Assembly: GCA_023375675.1 (NCBI GenBank)
Contig: JALQBC010000069.1
Coordinates: 1-64,000 of the forward strand
Direction of reading: 5' to 3'
DNA: 64,000 bases
Origin: Cytospora piceicola
Lineage: Eukaryota > Ascomycota > Sordariomycetes > Diaporthales > Cytosporaceae
This document shows, piece after piece, positions 49,938 through 63,416 of the stretch. The notes under the pieces are model-generated. The model was not told the origin of the DNA and did not search any database. It saw nothing but the letters and a program-made list of their open reading frames with translations. Position 1 is the first letter of the stretch, and each line of letters starts with the position of its first letter. Position numbers and translations under genes: made by a program.

Positions 49938-50470
49938 ATTTAAAGGCTTATATAAGCCTTCGATAGAAAGGAAGGAAAGGAAAGGCTAAAGTTTAGGTTA
50001 AGAACCTTAAGAACTTAAGGAATTAAAACTATTAGCTTTAATAGTAAGCCTACCTTAAAGGCTAACATTAAATTAAATATACCGGTTTATAGCCCTAGTT
50101 CTACAGATTCAGATTTAAGTTAGTTTTATTTTATCGGAGTAAACCTTGAACGTCTATTTTAATTTAAACTTAAGGTTTACTATAAAAGGCCTTATTATAA
50201 ACGGCTTTATCGTAGGCTTTAAAATGACTGTAAGCCTTTTAGTAGGTATTAAAGGCCTTATAATTACTAGTATATTTAGTTATAAAACGACTAGAATCAT
50301 TGTGTTTAATAGCTAATTAGATCCTTTAGACAGGTACTATAGCAAATTAGTATAATTATAATTTAAAGCTAATTAAAATTAAAAACAGGTGGTATAAATC
50401 TTAAGGGCAATAATTTCTGTATGCTTGCCTGCTTTATAAAATAAACATTAACCTTCTTATCGAAAGGTTT
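49938..50470 (+). repeat. AT-rich tail module of element C
   Basis: Homologous along its length to 13219-13775 and 63416-63967, ending ACATTAACCTTCTTATCGAA followed by AGG. It carries more C-to-T changes than the other copies. Confidence 0.85.
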
Positions 50471-53400
50471 TATTCTATCTCTTTATCGATTTTTATCTTT
50501 AAAGACTTATAAGTTATTGTTTTATCTTAATATTTAATTATACTTTTTATCTTGTTATATTTAATAGAATTATAAACTTATTTTGTTCTACCTGTTTAAC
50601 TTTTAAAGCGAAATAATAAGCTAGCTTTCTTAAGTTTATTTTTTAAACCGCTATTAAAATACCTACGTGTTTTTACTATAAGCGTTATAGCTTTAAAGTC
50701 TATTAGGTTTTTTTAACTAAAGGTTTTTCGTTATACAGAATATATTCTTTTTAACTTTATAGGTTATAACGTTTTATTTTTAAAAAATTCTTTATAGCTT
50801 TTATCGATTTCTTATTAATTTTAAAAGTTAGAAAATAAAATCGAACATTTAAAGGATAAGTTATCTTATTTATAAAAGTAAAAGAAGATATAGCAAAAGA
50901 AGATAGTAAAAGCTATTTATTATAGCTTATAGAATATAAAGGAGCTTAATAAAATAAAGGCTAGAAAATAGGCTGTTATTAAAGCTATACTAAAACCTTA
51001 TATTATTTTTATAAATAAAGGTATATTAGAGTATAACTAAAGTATAGTAGATTTAACTAGTATTAAAATAGAGTTATTAGGTTTCGAAACTAATATTAAT
51101 TTTAATTTAGCGTTCAGTTAAAAGATTAAGTTGTTTAGTTCTTTACTAATAGTATTTCGTACTAATTATTAGTCTTATAGACTAGTCGCTTTACTTACTT
51201 TAGTAGTCTTTATATATTATAACTAGTTATAATCTTAAAGTCTTATTAATAGGATTTTATTTAACTAGTATTGTTTTTTTATAACTAATAACGGTCTTTT
51301 ATAACTAGTAAAGTCTTTTTTACTAATAGAAGCTTTTTCTTTATTAGTTATATTAGTTATAACCGGTAGCGCTATAGGTTTATTATTTAGCCGTTTTAAC
51401 TAGTTTAGTTATTAGCTTAACTAGTTTAAATTTATAACTACTTATCCTTTTATACTAGTTAATTAATACTCTGCAATATTTTAAATTTTCTATTAGTTCT
51501 TATATGTTTTTAACTAGTTATAGCCTTTTTATTTAACTTAGAACTTTCTTCTTTTATTTGTCTATTATTTATTTAACATTTATTCTACTTTATACTTTTA
51601 TACTTTATAGTCGAGACCTTTTCGTTTAGCTTTATATTTTAAGTACTAGTTTAAGTAATAAACTGTATAAAACTAGGTATATTTATATTTTTAAAGGTAA
51701 TAAAAGTTCGTTATTAACGTTTAAAAGCTTCTTAATAATTTTAAATACTTTAATTTTCTTAAAATCGAGCGTTTCTTTAAGTCTTTTTATATTAATATTT
51801 TATATAATAAATAAGCCTTATCCCTTTCTTTTAAAGGTAATACTTCTAATTGTCTTTAATCGTAATATTCTGTTATATATTAGTAAAGAAATAAAAGTTT
51901 TTTAAGATATATTTATATAATTTATAAATTTTATCTGTTTATTTTATTACTTTTATATTATCTTTTCTGAATAATATTTTTTTATAAACCTTAAGGTTAT
52001 ACTTATAGTTAGTATAAAATAGTAATATTCTTATTATATTTATATCTATACTGTTATAAGTAAGTTATACTAATAGTAAAAGATTAACTTAATTATTTTA
52101 TTTATAGTTAATATAACTTTTAAAGTAAGCTTTAATAATTTAGTTAAGCTGTTTTATTTATTTATCTTATTATAAGTAAATACTTATTAAAAGCTTATAC
52201 TTTACTTTTAGCTTATTTATAAGGTTTTATTAAAAGTAAAAAGTAAACGTATTATTATAGTTTATAATATGTCTTTTTAATAATCTGTATTAATTAATAC
52301 TATTTTATAAAAACGTATATACTAATTAGTTTATAGTTAAATGTTTAAAATAAGGTAGAAAGTAAACGTATTTAATAAGCTTATTAATAGTAATTAAAAT
52401 ACTATTAAATAATACTTTAGTTATTAGTTTTTTAAACTTTAATAGTTTAATAATAAAGTATAATATTATTAATTTTATAGTTTTATTATAACTAATAAAG
52501 CTTTTAGCTTTTTATAAAGCTTATATTATACTGCTTTACTTTTATTATAAATATTTCTTTTTTTAAAGTACTATTATAATATATTATTATATTTTAAAGA
52601 ATTTATAATACTGTCGAATCCTTATAACTATTAAGGCGACTTTTTAATATTTATAAGCTAATACTTTATATATTTACTAAATAAGCTTACATTATAAGTT
52701 TTTTAAAATGTAAAGTGTATTTATTTAAAACAGTATATTATTTTCCTTTTAAAACTCTTTCTTTTTAAGTATAATTTATTATTTAAATTCTTTAAATTAT
52801 ATTTCTTATTTTAAGTTTACGTTATTTTTAAATATACCCTTTAGCTATTTTAATTTTATTTAAAAGTACTTTATATTTTATATATAAGGTCTTATTAGTA
52901 ATTTAAACGTCTGCTTTAAGCGTTTATAATTCTATTATCTATTATTTTATAATAGTAAATATTAATATAAGATTTAAATTTAAACTCTACTTATTATACT
53001 TATTATTTATTAATAACCTTAGTTGTTATAGATAATATCGAGTTTTTATAGTTTAAACAGACCTTTACTTAACATTTTACTTTTATTAAATAGAAGTTTT
53101 ATTCTTTAACCGCTTAAATAATTACTATAAGTTCTTTATTATATATTTAATATCGAAGTTTAAGTTTAGTAAGCCTTTTTTTAAATAAATATAACTATAT
53201 ATAGCTTACTATTTTTATTTTATTATTTAAACTGTTTTTTAAGTATAAAGTTTAAAAGGTTTGTTTTAACTTTAAATAGTTTTTAAAAGTCTGTTTTTAT
53301 TAAAACTAGTTTTATAAGTTATATTTTTAAGCTTATCGAATATCTCTTATACTTTTATAGTTCGATTAGATAATCTGTTTTCTTTATAAGATTAATAAAA

Positions 53401-53710
53401 AGTATTATATATATACTATAGTTGTTAATAAATTATTAATTAAAGTTTATAAATTTTAAAAGGCTTTTTATCTTTTTTAGTTTATTAGTTTAAGCTAGGT
53501 TTTAACTATTATAGTATATAAGTTTTATATTTGTATTTCTTTTAATAAGATAGTATATTTAAAAAGGTTTACCTTTTTTCCTAGTTTTATTAATAGTTTT
53601 ATGTTTTATAATACCTTTAATACTTAATATATATACTCTTTATATTTACTTTCATTTTTAAAGTAAATAAAGATATTATTAAATTAAATAATTAATTATA
53701 GTTTAAAATA
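50471..53710. mobile_element. RIP-degraded transposon DNA, unidentified
   Basis: Nearly free of CpA, TpG and CpG, with stops in all frames. Probably old transposon sequence; no terminal repeats or motifs found. Confidence 0.5.
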
Positions 53711-54117
53711 AACAATAGAAATTTATATTACTAGTATAGAGATTTATACTACTGCTTAATACTATACTTAAATTAGACAGCCTTATTACTGCAGATTAAT
53801 TTAATTAGCTAAAAGAAGGCTACCTTAAAAACTAAACTATAACTTTTAATAGTAACTAATTAAAGCAACTAATTAAAGCGGCAAATTTAAGCTATTATAA
53901 AGCGACTAATTAAAGTAACTAATTAGATTATTTAAGGCGATTAAATTTAATTAAAGCGATTAATTTAAACTTATTTAATTAAACTAATTAAATTAAAGTA
54001 GTTAAGTTAATAGCTAATTAGATTAATCTGTAGCGATAAGGGCCTTTACTTAATATATATATAGTATAAGACAGTAGTACGAATCTTTATACTAGCAGTA
54101 CGAATCTCTGTTTTTTT
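53711..54117. mobile_element. hAT-type MITE, copy 2 (RIPped)
   Basis: The first 24 bases align with copy 3 with C/T and G/A differences almost only (AACAATAGAAATTTATATTA against AAGAACGGAGATTCGCACTG). The right end is CGAATCTCTG followed by a T run. The flanks TTAAAATA and TTAAATA(T) form an imperfect target duplication, so the right border is uncertain by a few bases. Confidence 0.7.
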
Positions 54118-57100
54118 TTAAATATAGTTAGAGCGTTAATAAGCCCGAAAAATATTATTATATACTTATAGTATTTATAACGTATTTTAAACCTTATTCG
54201 TTATTCTTTTCTTTCTTTAAGTTAAATTAAATTTATTAGTTTTTTTTTAAGTTTAAAGTAATAAAAACTAAAAGGTAACAGTTTTAAATAGTAATCTTAT
54301 TAGGTTATTAGTAGTTTATATATAATCTTAACTTTCTGTTTTTCTTTAAGATAAATAGAATTAAGTGTTTTATTAGCAATATCGATTATTGTATATAACC
54401 TTTTACTAGGTTTTTATTTAAGTACTTCCGGAATACTTTCAGTTAATTTTTGTTTAACTTATAGATTTATTAACATTTTAGCTATATTCTTTCTTTTTAT
54501 AGTATCTTATAATCTTATTAAGTATCTTTAAATCGTTTAATATTAAAGACTTTTAAAGATTGTTTACTAAATCTTTTATAGTTTTTAAAAAAAATATAAT
54601 CTTAAAGTTCTTTTTCTTCTTATTTAGCTTATTATAAGAAACTTATAAATCGTTTATATAGCTTTTATATCTACTTTAGTATTTCGTTATATTTATACTA
54701 TTGTTTTTAATATAATATTCTTCTTTTTTATATTATTATAACTATTTTTATTATTAATAGTTTAACCTTAAACTATATTTATACTTTATATTTATACTCT
54801 TTAATATTTAAATAAACTAAGTTATAACTACTAATTACCTCTTTCTTTTAGCTTTAGTTTATCTTTTTAATTATTTATTCTTATTACTATTTTATTATTT
54901 TTAAAGGTTATTATTCTGTTATTAATTTATATAAATGTATAGCTAATATTTCTTTAATAATATAATTCTGTTTAAAAGTGTTCTCTTTTATTATAGCTTT
55001 TAAAGCCTAAATAGTTTTATAAACTCTTTTAAAGGTATTATTAAATATATTTAAACCTTATTTCTTTAAGTTATTTTTAAAGACTAAACTTTTTCTTACT
55101 ATACTATTAATTGTTTTTAATTAAAGTATAACTTACTTAATTAATTTAACTAGTAATTTAATTAATATATAAGTTATACTTTTTAAACTATATAATTTAA
55201 TATTACATTATAATTTAAAAGGTTTATAATATCGAACTTAAAAGTTTTATTATACTATTAAATAGTAATAAAGAGGTAATTAGTCTTATTATTATAATAT
55301 TTATTATTATAAGTAATATTAGTTCTTTTAATTATTTTAAGTTAATATAGTTCTTTCTGTTTATAATAAGCTAGTTTAAATCGATTAGCTGCTTTTAAAA
55401 AAATAAAAGTTCTTTAAACGCTACTATTTAATAGTATATATAGCTTAATTTTATTAATTTATGTTTTTAATTATAAGTAATTATAGTTATTAATATATAT
55501 TATATTAAAACCCTTTTTTCGTTTTTTATTATTAAATAGTTCTTTTTTTAATAACTTAAGTTATATTCTACTTATTTTATTACTTATTACCTTAGTTCTT
55601 TAGCTTAGTTTTATTTTTCTTTAAAAAACATTACTTTTTTAAATTATTTATTTTATAATACTTCTTTTAAAACTTTTTTATTAAAAGGTAATCGTTATAA
55701 GGTTTAAAGTTAATTACGTTTTTATATTTTTCTTTCTTAAGTTTTTAAAGCTTTATATTAGTCTATATATTTATACTAAGTATAAATTTAATCTTAATAT
55801 AAAGTAAAAGACAGTTTACTTTATTAAGTTTAAAGACTATATAGTTTTTAAAACTTTTTATATTTAGTTTTTAATAATATTAAATAATATTATTAAGTAG
55901 GTAAGCTTCTTAAATTTAAATATTTATATACTTATATAAAAAGAACTTATTTTATACTTTATAAAGGTAATATACTTTATATTTATCGTTAATATATAAG
56001 AATTAAGTAACTTATAAAAGGTATATAAAGTACTTTAAAAATAAGTAAGATAAGTTACTTTATTATACTTTTAATTTAAAAGTAGCTTATTTAGTATTTT
56101 TTAAAGTAGTTTTATATACTATAAAATAAGTACTTTTTTTATATAAAGTAAGGTTTACTACTACTTTATTTAATAAGTAACGTAAATTACTAAGTATATA
56201 TTAAATTAATATAAGGTTTTTTATTAGCTATAATACTAATTATACTCTCTTCTTTATAAGGTTATTTATATTATTATTATTAATTTACTTATTAAAGTGT
56301 TTTATATATTTTTAAACGCTTTTTAAGTTTTTATTATTAATAAACTTAGTAATTTATTGCTTATTGTTTTATAGTATTCTTTCTATAGTATTTTAAGTAT
56401 ATATTTACTTAAAAGGATCTTATTTTTAATAATATCTTATATTAATAGTACTTACTTTTATCTTTATTTTTTAAAGGCTTAAAATAAAGATTATATTATT
56501 ATAATAAGGTTTTATAAAACCTTTACTTTAATACCTTTAAAGATATTCTTAAAAGGTTTTATCTTTTTATAAGGTTTTCCTTACTACTTTTATAAAATAG
56601 TTACTATTAAAATAATCTAAGTTATTATCTTCGATTATTATTTTATATAATAGTTCTTATTTACTTATTAAGAAAAGTCGATATTTTATATTACTATTAT
56701 ATTGTTTTCTTTAAAGTATAAATTTCTATTTTTTAAAAAGATTTATATCTTTTCTTATTATAGTTAAAGTATTTAAACTTCGATTTATCTTTACATTTTA
56801 TAACGTTTAATATTATAAGTTTTATATATTATCTATACGTAGTACTATTTTTAAACGTTTTTATTACTTTAAAACTTATTTTTAATAGTTAAAATATAAG
56901 TTTTAAAACTAAGCGTATTAAAGTTTCTTTTATTATACGTTTTAAGCTATCATTTATAGTTATAACATTAATATATACTACTATCTTAATATACTATAAA
57001 AAGTCGTTTAGTTAATTATATTTAATAATAATAGTTTTAATTATATTTATTAATTTTAAATAAAATAAATTAATTAAGATATTATCTAGCTATTTTAAAA

Positions 57101-57790
57101 CGGTAATAATCTGTTAAAACTTTATAAGGTATTTATTTCTAAGTAAAAGTACGTTAAAAGTATTTATTTATATTACGTTTTACTTACTGTTTTATTTTAA
57201 CTTATTAAATGCTTTTTTAAATACTTTTTTAAAGTTTATATATTATACGAAAGCTTTATTAGTATTAATGTCTTTTTCTTTAAAAGTATATTTTAAACAG
57301 TTATATATAGTTAATTCAAACTATTTAAAGGCTATTTTATTAAATAGTTTAACTATAAAAAAGATTTTATTAGCTTTTTTATAAAAGTCTTCTATATAAT
57401 ATTAAAGATAGTAGTATATTATATAGTAAAGAAATTTTAAAAGAATCTTTTAAAAATATTAAAAGCTTTAAGTTTATTTAACTTTATTTAAATTAGTTTC
57501 TTTTTATAGTTAATATTTATAATATTTACCTTTTTATTAATTTTATTTAAAGTTTCGATTTTAAATTTAACTACTTAAATTATTATTATATATTTAAGTT
57601 AAAGTTATTTAATAATCTTTTACTAGCTTTTTATATTTTATTAAAATAAGTTTTATTATTTATATAGTTTTTATAACTACTATTATATTCTAGTAAAAGC
57701 TTTAATAAAGTTAGCTATAATAATAATAAAGTATTAAAGTATTAGTTAATAATATACTTTAAAACTATATTAAATAAAAGTTATAAAAAT
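54118..57790. mobile_element. RIP-degraded transposon DNA, unidentified
   Basis: AT-rich with no CpA/TpG; no open frame or readable motif. Flanked by MITE copies 2 and 3. Confidence 0.5.
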
Positions 57791-58169
57791 AAGAACGGAG
57801 ATTCGCACTGCTAGTATAGAGATTCGCACTGCTGCGATGTATAGTACCTGAATCAGAAAGCCCTGTCGCTGCAGATTAATCTGATTAGCTAGACGAAGGC
57901 TGCCTTAGAGACAGCAACTGATTAAAGCGACTGATTAAAGCGACTGATTGAAGCGACTGATTGAAGCGATTGATTTCAATTGAAGCGATTGATTTGAACT
58001 AATTGAATTGAACTGATTGAATTAAACTGATTCGAATTAAACTGATTGAATTAAAGTGGTTAAGTTGCTAGCCAATTAGATCAATCTGCAGCGACAGGGC
58101 TTTCTGATTCAGGTACTATACATCGCAGCAGTGCGAATCTCTATACCGGCAGTGTGAATCTCCGTTCTT
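57791..58169. mobile_element. hAT-type MITE, copy 3 (379 bp, almost unmutated)
   Basis: Terminal inverted repeats of about 100 bp start AAGAACGGAGATTCGCACTG and extend through TCAGAAAGCCCTGTCGCTGC. The target duplication is a perfect ATAAAAAT (57783-57790 and 58170-58177). The centre has GACTGATTAAAGC-type tandem units. CpA and TpG are abundant, in sharp contrast with the flanks. No coding frame; it must have moved with a hAT transposase encoded elsewhere. Confidence 0.93.
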
Positions 58170-60655
58170 ATAAAAATATAATAATTATAATATAACTTTT
58201 ATAAAAGTATTAATTATAAGTAATAAAGTTAATATTATTAATAAAATATATAAATAGTGTTTTAAGTAATACTTTAAGCTTATCTATTTTTATAATTTAA
58301 AGGTAATAAAATATACTATAAGAATAATACTTAGATTTATAATTAAAGACTAGCTATAAAATCTATCTTAAGTAATAGTAGTAACTATCTTGTATATCTA
58401 GCTTTTTAATATAGCTTAATAATTTTTTTTTCGAGTTATTTAAGCTTTAGTATAAAACTTAAAAGGTTAGGTTTTAAGTCTTTCGAGTTACTTTCTTTTA
58501 TAACTTTAACTTAAACAGTTTACTTTAGTTAGCTAGAACTCTTTTATAAAGATTCTGTCTGTTCCGATAAACTAGCCCTACTTAGGCTATATATAACTAT
58601 TTAACCGTATAACTCTATAGTACCTTAACTTTAGGTTATAATAAGCCGGTATAGACTTTTTATACTTTTATAATCTTCCTTAAAGTAAAGGAATTTATAA
58701 ATAAAGTGTTTATCGGTTTTACTATTAAGCGGTTTAGCTAAATATATAAGTTAAGCTAGCGCTAAAGTTTATTATAATAAGCGCGGTTAATATATATTAT
58801 TATTTAATATAGGATTTATAGATTTAATAATTATAATAAAAGTATAAAGTGTAGTAAAGGTATGTAGGTATATATAACTTTATAAGACGTAAAATAGCTA
58901 TAAAAGCTATAGATGTAAGGTAAGAAACGTTACTTTAAAGCTAGTAAAAAGAAACAGTTTAAAAGCTACTATAATTAATAAGCTATAAGTAAGTTATATT
59001 AGTTATATAAGTATATACTATAAAGCGTTATATACTTAAGCGGCCTACTTTATATAAACGCTAGCGGTAAACGAAATTAGTAAAGTATCGAGCGTTATAG
59101 TTATAGCTATAAACACTTTAATATAAGCTTACTTACCTTCTTTCTCCGCTTATAATAAAGTAGTAATAAAATATTAAAAAGATAATTAGTTTAGTTAGGC
59201 TTTTTATTATATAAGGAGGCTAGTAAAAAGAATAAGCCTAACTTAATTATTTAAGATTTTAGCCGTTTATAAAGTAATATCGGTTATATTAAAAAGACGT
59301 AATATAAGTATAGTAAAAAGCCAGGTAGTTAAAAAGAAAGTATAGGCTATACTAATAATATAAAATAAGTAAAGCGTATATAAAGCGTAGGTAAAAAAGT
59401 AAGGATTTAATTTATAGTATATAAATCTGTCTTTAAAGATAGGAACTTAAGTGTTATAAAATAAAGAAAGGAAAGAAAAAAGGAAAGGAGTTCTTTAAAG
59501 TATAAGAATTTATTATAATAAATATATAATATTTCTTATATTTACTATATTAGTTTTTAAAAATGTTAATTAGTTTTAACGTTTTTTAAAATTAGCTAAA
59601 CGTAGTTTTTAATAATAAAGCGCTTTATAAAGCTATACTATTAGTTAACCGGTTTTTTTATATTTTATTAACTAATAGCTATAGCTATTTAACTAAACTC
59701 TACTATATCTATAAGCTATTATATAAAGTCTTTAGCTAATATATACAGTTTATACGTTAGTATATTATAGCGCTATACTTATTAAATTAGTTTTATATAA
59801 TAGCTATATTAAAAAAGAATAAGTTAATACCGACTATAAAAGTATCTCGGTTATTAATAATAAACTACATTTTTAAAGTAAGTAAGCTTTAATTAAACTA
59901 TATATAAATAATAAAGGTATATAAATATTTAAAGACTTTTTACTTAACTGTTTTAATTATATTATATACTTTAAAATAATATATAGTATACCTTTTACTA
60001 AGAAGTTTATTATTTATATTATAAGATAGGTAAGTATATAGAATTATTACCTTTAAAATTTATACTATATGTTTTTAATTTTAATTAGCTTTAAATTATA
60101 ATTATATTAATTTGTTATAGTATCTGTTTAAAAGAGTTAATTAGCTGTTAAAATCAGTGTTTTTAAGCGTTAAATAGCTAAAAGAAATAGAAATTATAAG
60201 GCCTTTAATACCTGCTATAAAGCGTATAGTTATTTTAAGACTTATAATAAAGCCTATAATAAGGCTATCTATAGCAGACCTTAACTTTAAACTAAGATAT
60301 ATACTTTAATTTTTAATATAATTAAAAAGAAATTATTTAAATCTAAACCTGTAGAAAGAAGGCGATTAAACGATAATTAAATTAATTATAGCTCTTAAGG
60401 TAAGATTACTATTAAAGCTAATACTTTTACTTCTATAAGGTTTTAAGGTTTTTAACCTAAACTTAAACATTTCCCTTTATATTTACTTCTTTAAATAATA
60501 TAAGTACTTACTTATATAGTTAATTATAATATTATAATATTCAAACTATATTTTTTTTAAAGATAATATTATATTTTATATTAAGTAGAATAAATAAAAG
60601 GCTTAGCTTTATTTTACTATATACTTTTAAAGCGGTAATTAAAGCTGTATTTAAT
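58170..60655. mobile_element. RIP-degraded transposon DNA, unidentified
   Basis: AT-rich, with CpG partly kept (for example 58560-59160). A long direct or inverted repeat was not found. No motif could be read. Confidence 0.5.
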
Positions 60656-61066
60656 AAGAACGGAGATTCGTACTGCTAATATAGAGATTCGCACTGCTGC
60701 CTTATACTATACATCGAGTAAAGGCCCTTATCGCTGCAGATTAATCTGATTAGCTAGCAACTTAACTACTTTAATTCAATCAGTAATTTAATTAGTTTAA
60801 TTCAATCAGTTCAATTCAATAAGTTTAAATCAATCGCTTTAATTAAAATCAATCGCTTTAATTAATTCAATCAGTCGCTTCTATCAGTCGCTTCAATTAG
60901 TCGCTTTAATCAGTCGCTTTAATCAGTCGCTTTAATCAGTTACTATCTTTAAGGCAGCCTTTGTCTAGCTAATCAGATTAATCTGCAGTAACAGAGCTTT
61001 CTGATTTAAGTACTATATATCGCAGCAGTACAAATCTCTATACTAGCAGTGCAAATCTCCGTTCTT
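60656..61066. mobile_element. hAT-type MITE, copy 4 (411 bp)
   Basis: Ends AAGAACGGAGATTCGTACTG and the inverse. The target duplication is a perfect TATTTAAT (60648-60655 and 61067-61074). The centre is inverted relative to copy 3 and carries CAATCAGTCGCTT-type tandem units. Light mutation only. Confidence 0.92.
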
Positions 61067-61414
61067 TATTTAATAGTTAAGTAAATATACTATTATATTT
61101 CTTAACTATTTATAAGTTAAACCTTATACCTTATTAAGGTTAAAATAATTATTTTATATATTATATAAACTTTAAACTTACAGATATATATCTGCTTATT
61201 TTTATATTAACTAAAGCTTTTATAGTTAAAAACAGTTTATTATTAACTATTAAGTATAATATAATAGAAACGTTAGCTTTTAAATATTTTTAAAATAAGT
61301 TAAATGCTTTCCGTTAAGAAGGTTAATGTTTGTTTTATAAGGCGGGCGAGTATATAGAAATTATTGCCCTTAAGATTTATACGACCTGTTTTTTATTCTG
61401 ATTAGCTTTAAACT

Positions 61415-61600
61415 AGGGAACGGCGGTAGGACCGCCTGCCGAGAAGGCCTTCCGTTAGGAAGGATCGGAAATTTAATAGCTATTTAGTTAGGTAGTTAAA
61501 TACGTCGTTTAGGCTGCTCCGGATCCGATAGAGTAACGCTAGAGTAACGCCCTTCGGGCGTTACTCTATTGTCTCTATAGCCTTAAGCGGCGAAATATTT
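61415..61600 (+). repeat. GC-rich head module of element D
   Basis: GGGAACGGCGGTAGGACCGC start, CCTTCCGTTAGGAAGG hairpin, then the two-armed hairpin with GATAGAGTAACGC...GCGTTACTCTATT, closing with CTTAAGCGGCG. The orientation of the hairpin matches copy A read in reverse. A short internal duplication (GAGTAACGCTAGAGTAACGC) is private to D. Confidence 0.85.
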
Positions 61601-62756
61601 ATTTATTTACTTTATAACTAACTACTTTATTAGCTAATATATATATTTACTTACTTACTTACTAACTTACTTACTTATTAACTTACTTACTTAATAACTA
61701 AGTAATTAGCTTACTAGCTACTTTAATAGTTAATATATTAGCTAACCTACTTATTTACTTACTTACTTAATTAGCTAATTACTTACTAGTTAATTTAATA
61801 GCTAATTTACTAGCTAACCTACTTACTTACTTACTTATTTATTTATTTAATTAATAGCTTAGTTATTAACTAACTAACTTACTATCTAACTTACTAGCTA
61901 ACTTACTAGCTAACTTACTAGCTAACTAACTTACTTACCTATCTACTTACTTACTTATTAACTTACTTAATAGCTAACTTACTTAATAGCTAATTTACTA
62001 GCGAACTAGCTTACTTACTTACCTACTTACTTACCTACCTACTTACTTACTTACTTAATTATTTAATTACTTATTTACTTATTTAATAGCGAAGTTACTT
62101 ACCTACTTACTTACTTACTTACCTACCTACCTACTTACTTCTTTACTTATTTAATAGCGAATTTACTTACTAGCTAACTTACTTACTTACTTATTTACTT
62201 ATTTAATAGCGAATTTATTTACTAGTTAACTTACTAACCTACTTACTTACTTATTTACCTACTTACTTACTTCTTTACTTATTTAATAGCGAGTTTACTT
62301 ACTAGCTAACTTACTTACTTACTTATTTACTTATTTAATAGCGAATTTACTTACTAGCTAACTTACTAACCTACTTACTTACTTACTTATTTACATACTT
62401 ACCTACCTACTTACTTACTTACTTACTTATTTACTTATTTAATAGCGAATTTATATACTAGCTAACTTACTAACTAACTTATTAACTAACTTATTAACTA
62501 ACTTACTAACTAACCTACTTACTTAATTACTTTATAATTAGCTACCTAACTAACTAGCTAACTTACTAGCTAACTTACTAGCTAACTTACTAGTTTACCT
62601 ACTTACTTACTTACTTACCTACTTACTTACTTACTTACTTACTTACTTAATAGCTAACCTACTAAATAGTTTATTTACTTACTTATTTACTTACTTAATA
62701 GCTAATTTACTTACTAGCTAACTTACTAGCTAACTTACTAGCTAACTTACTAGCTA

Positions 62757-62793
<37 letters not shown>

Positions 62794-63377
62794 ATTAATA
62801 GTTAACTTACTAAATAGCTTACGTACTTACTTACTTACTTACTTATTTACTTATTTAATAGCGAATTTACTTACTAGCTACCTTATTAACTAACTAACTT
62901 ACTTACTTACTTAAATATTAAATACTTAAATTACTAGCTACTTTACTAACTACTTTACTAGCTAACGTACTTACTTACCTACCTACTTACTTACTAACTA
63001 ACCTACTTAGTTACTTAATTAATTAATTACTTAATAATTAAATAACTAAATTACTAGCTACTTTATTAACTACTTTACTAGCTAACCTATTAGCTAAGCT
63101 AGTAACTAACTTACTAGCTAACTTACTAACTAACTTACTAGCTAACTTACTAACTTACTTACTTACTTACTTACCTACTTACTTACCTACTTACTTACTT
63201 ACTTACTTACCTACTTACTTACTTACCTACTTACTTACTTACCTACTTACTTACTTATTAACTTACTTACTCATTAACTTACTTACTTACTTACTAACTT
63301 ACTTACTAACTTACTTAATTACTTAATAATTAACTAGCTAACTTACTAGCTACTTACTTAGTTACTTAGTTACTTAG

Positions 63378-63415
<38 letters not shown>
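61601..63415. repeat. (CTTA)n satellite array, element D
   Basis: The longest array in the window, about 1.8 kb. It shows higher-order periodicity: a block with AATAGCGAATTTACTTACTA plus GCTAACTTACT recurs roughly every 60-120 bases between 62080 and 62880. Confidence 0.95.
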
Positions 63416-63416
<1 letters not shown>

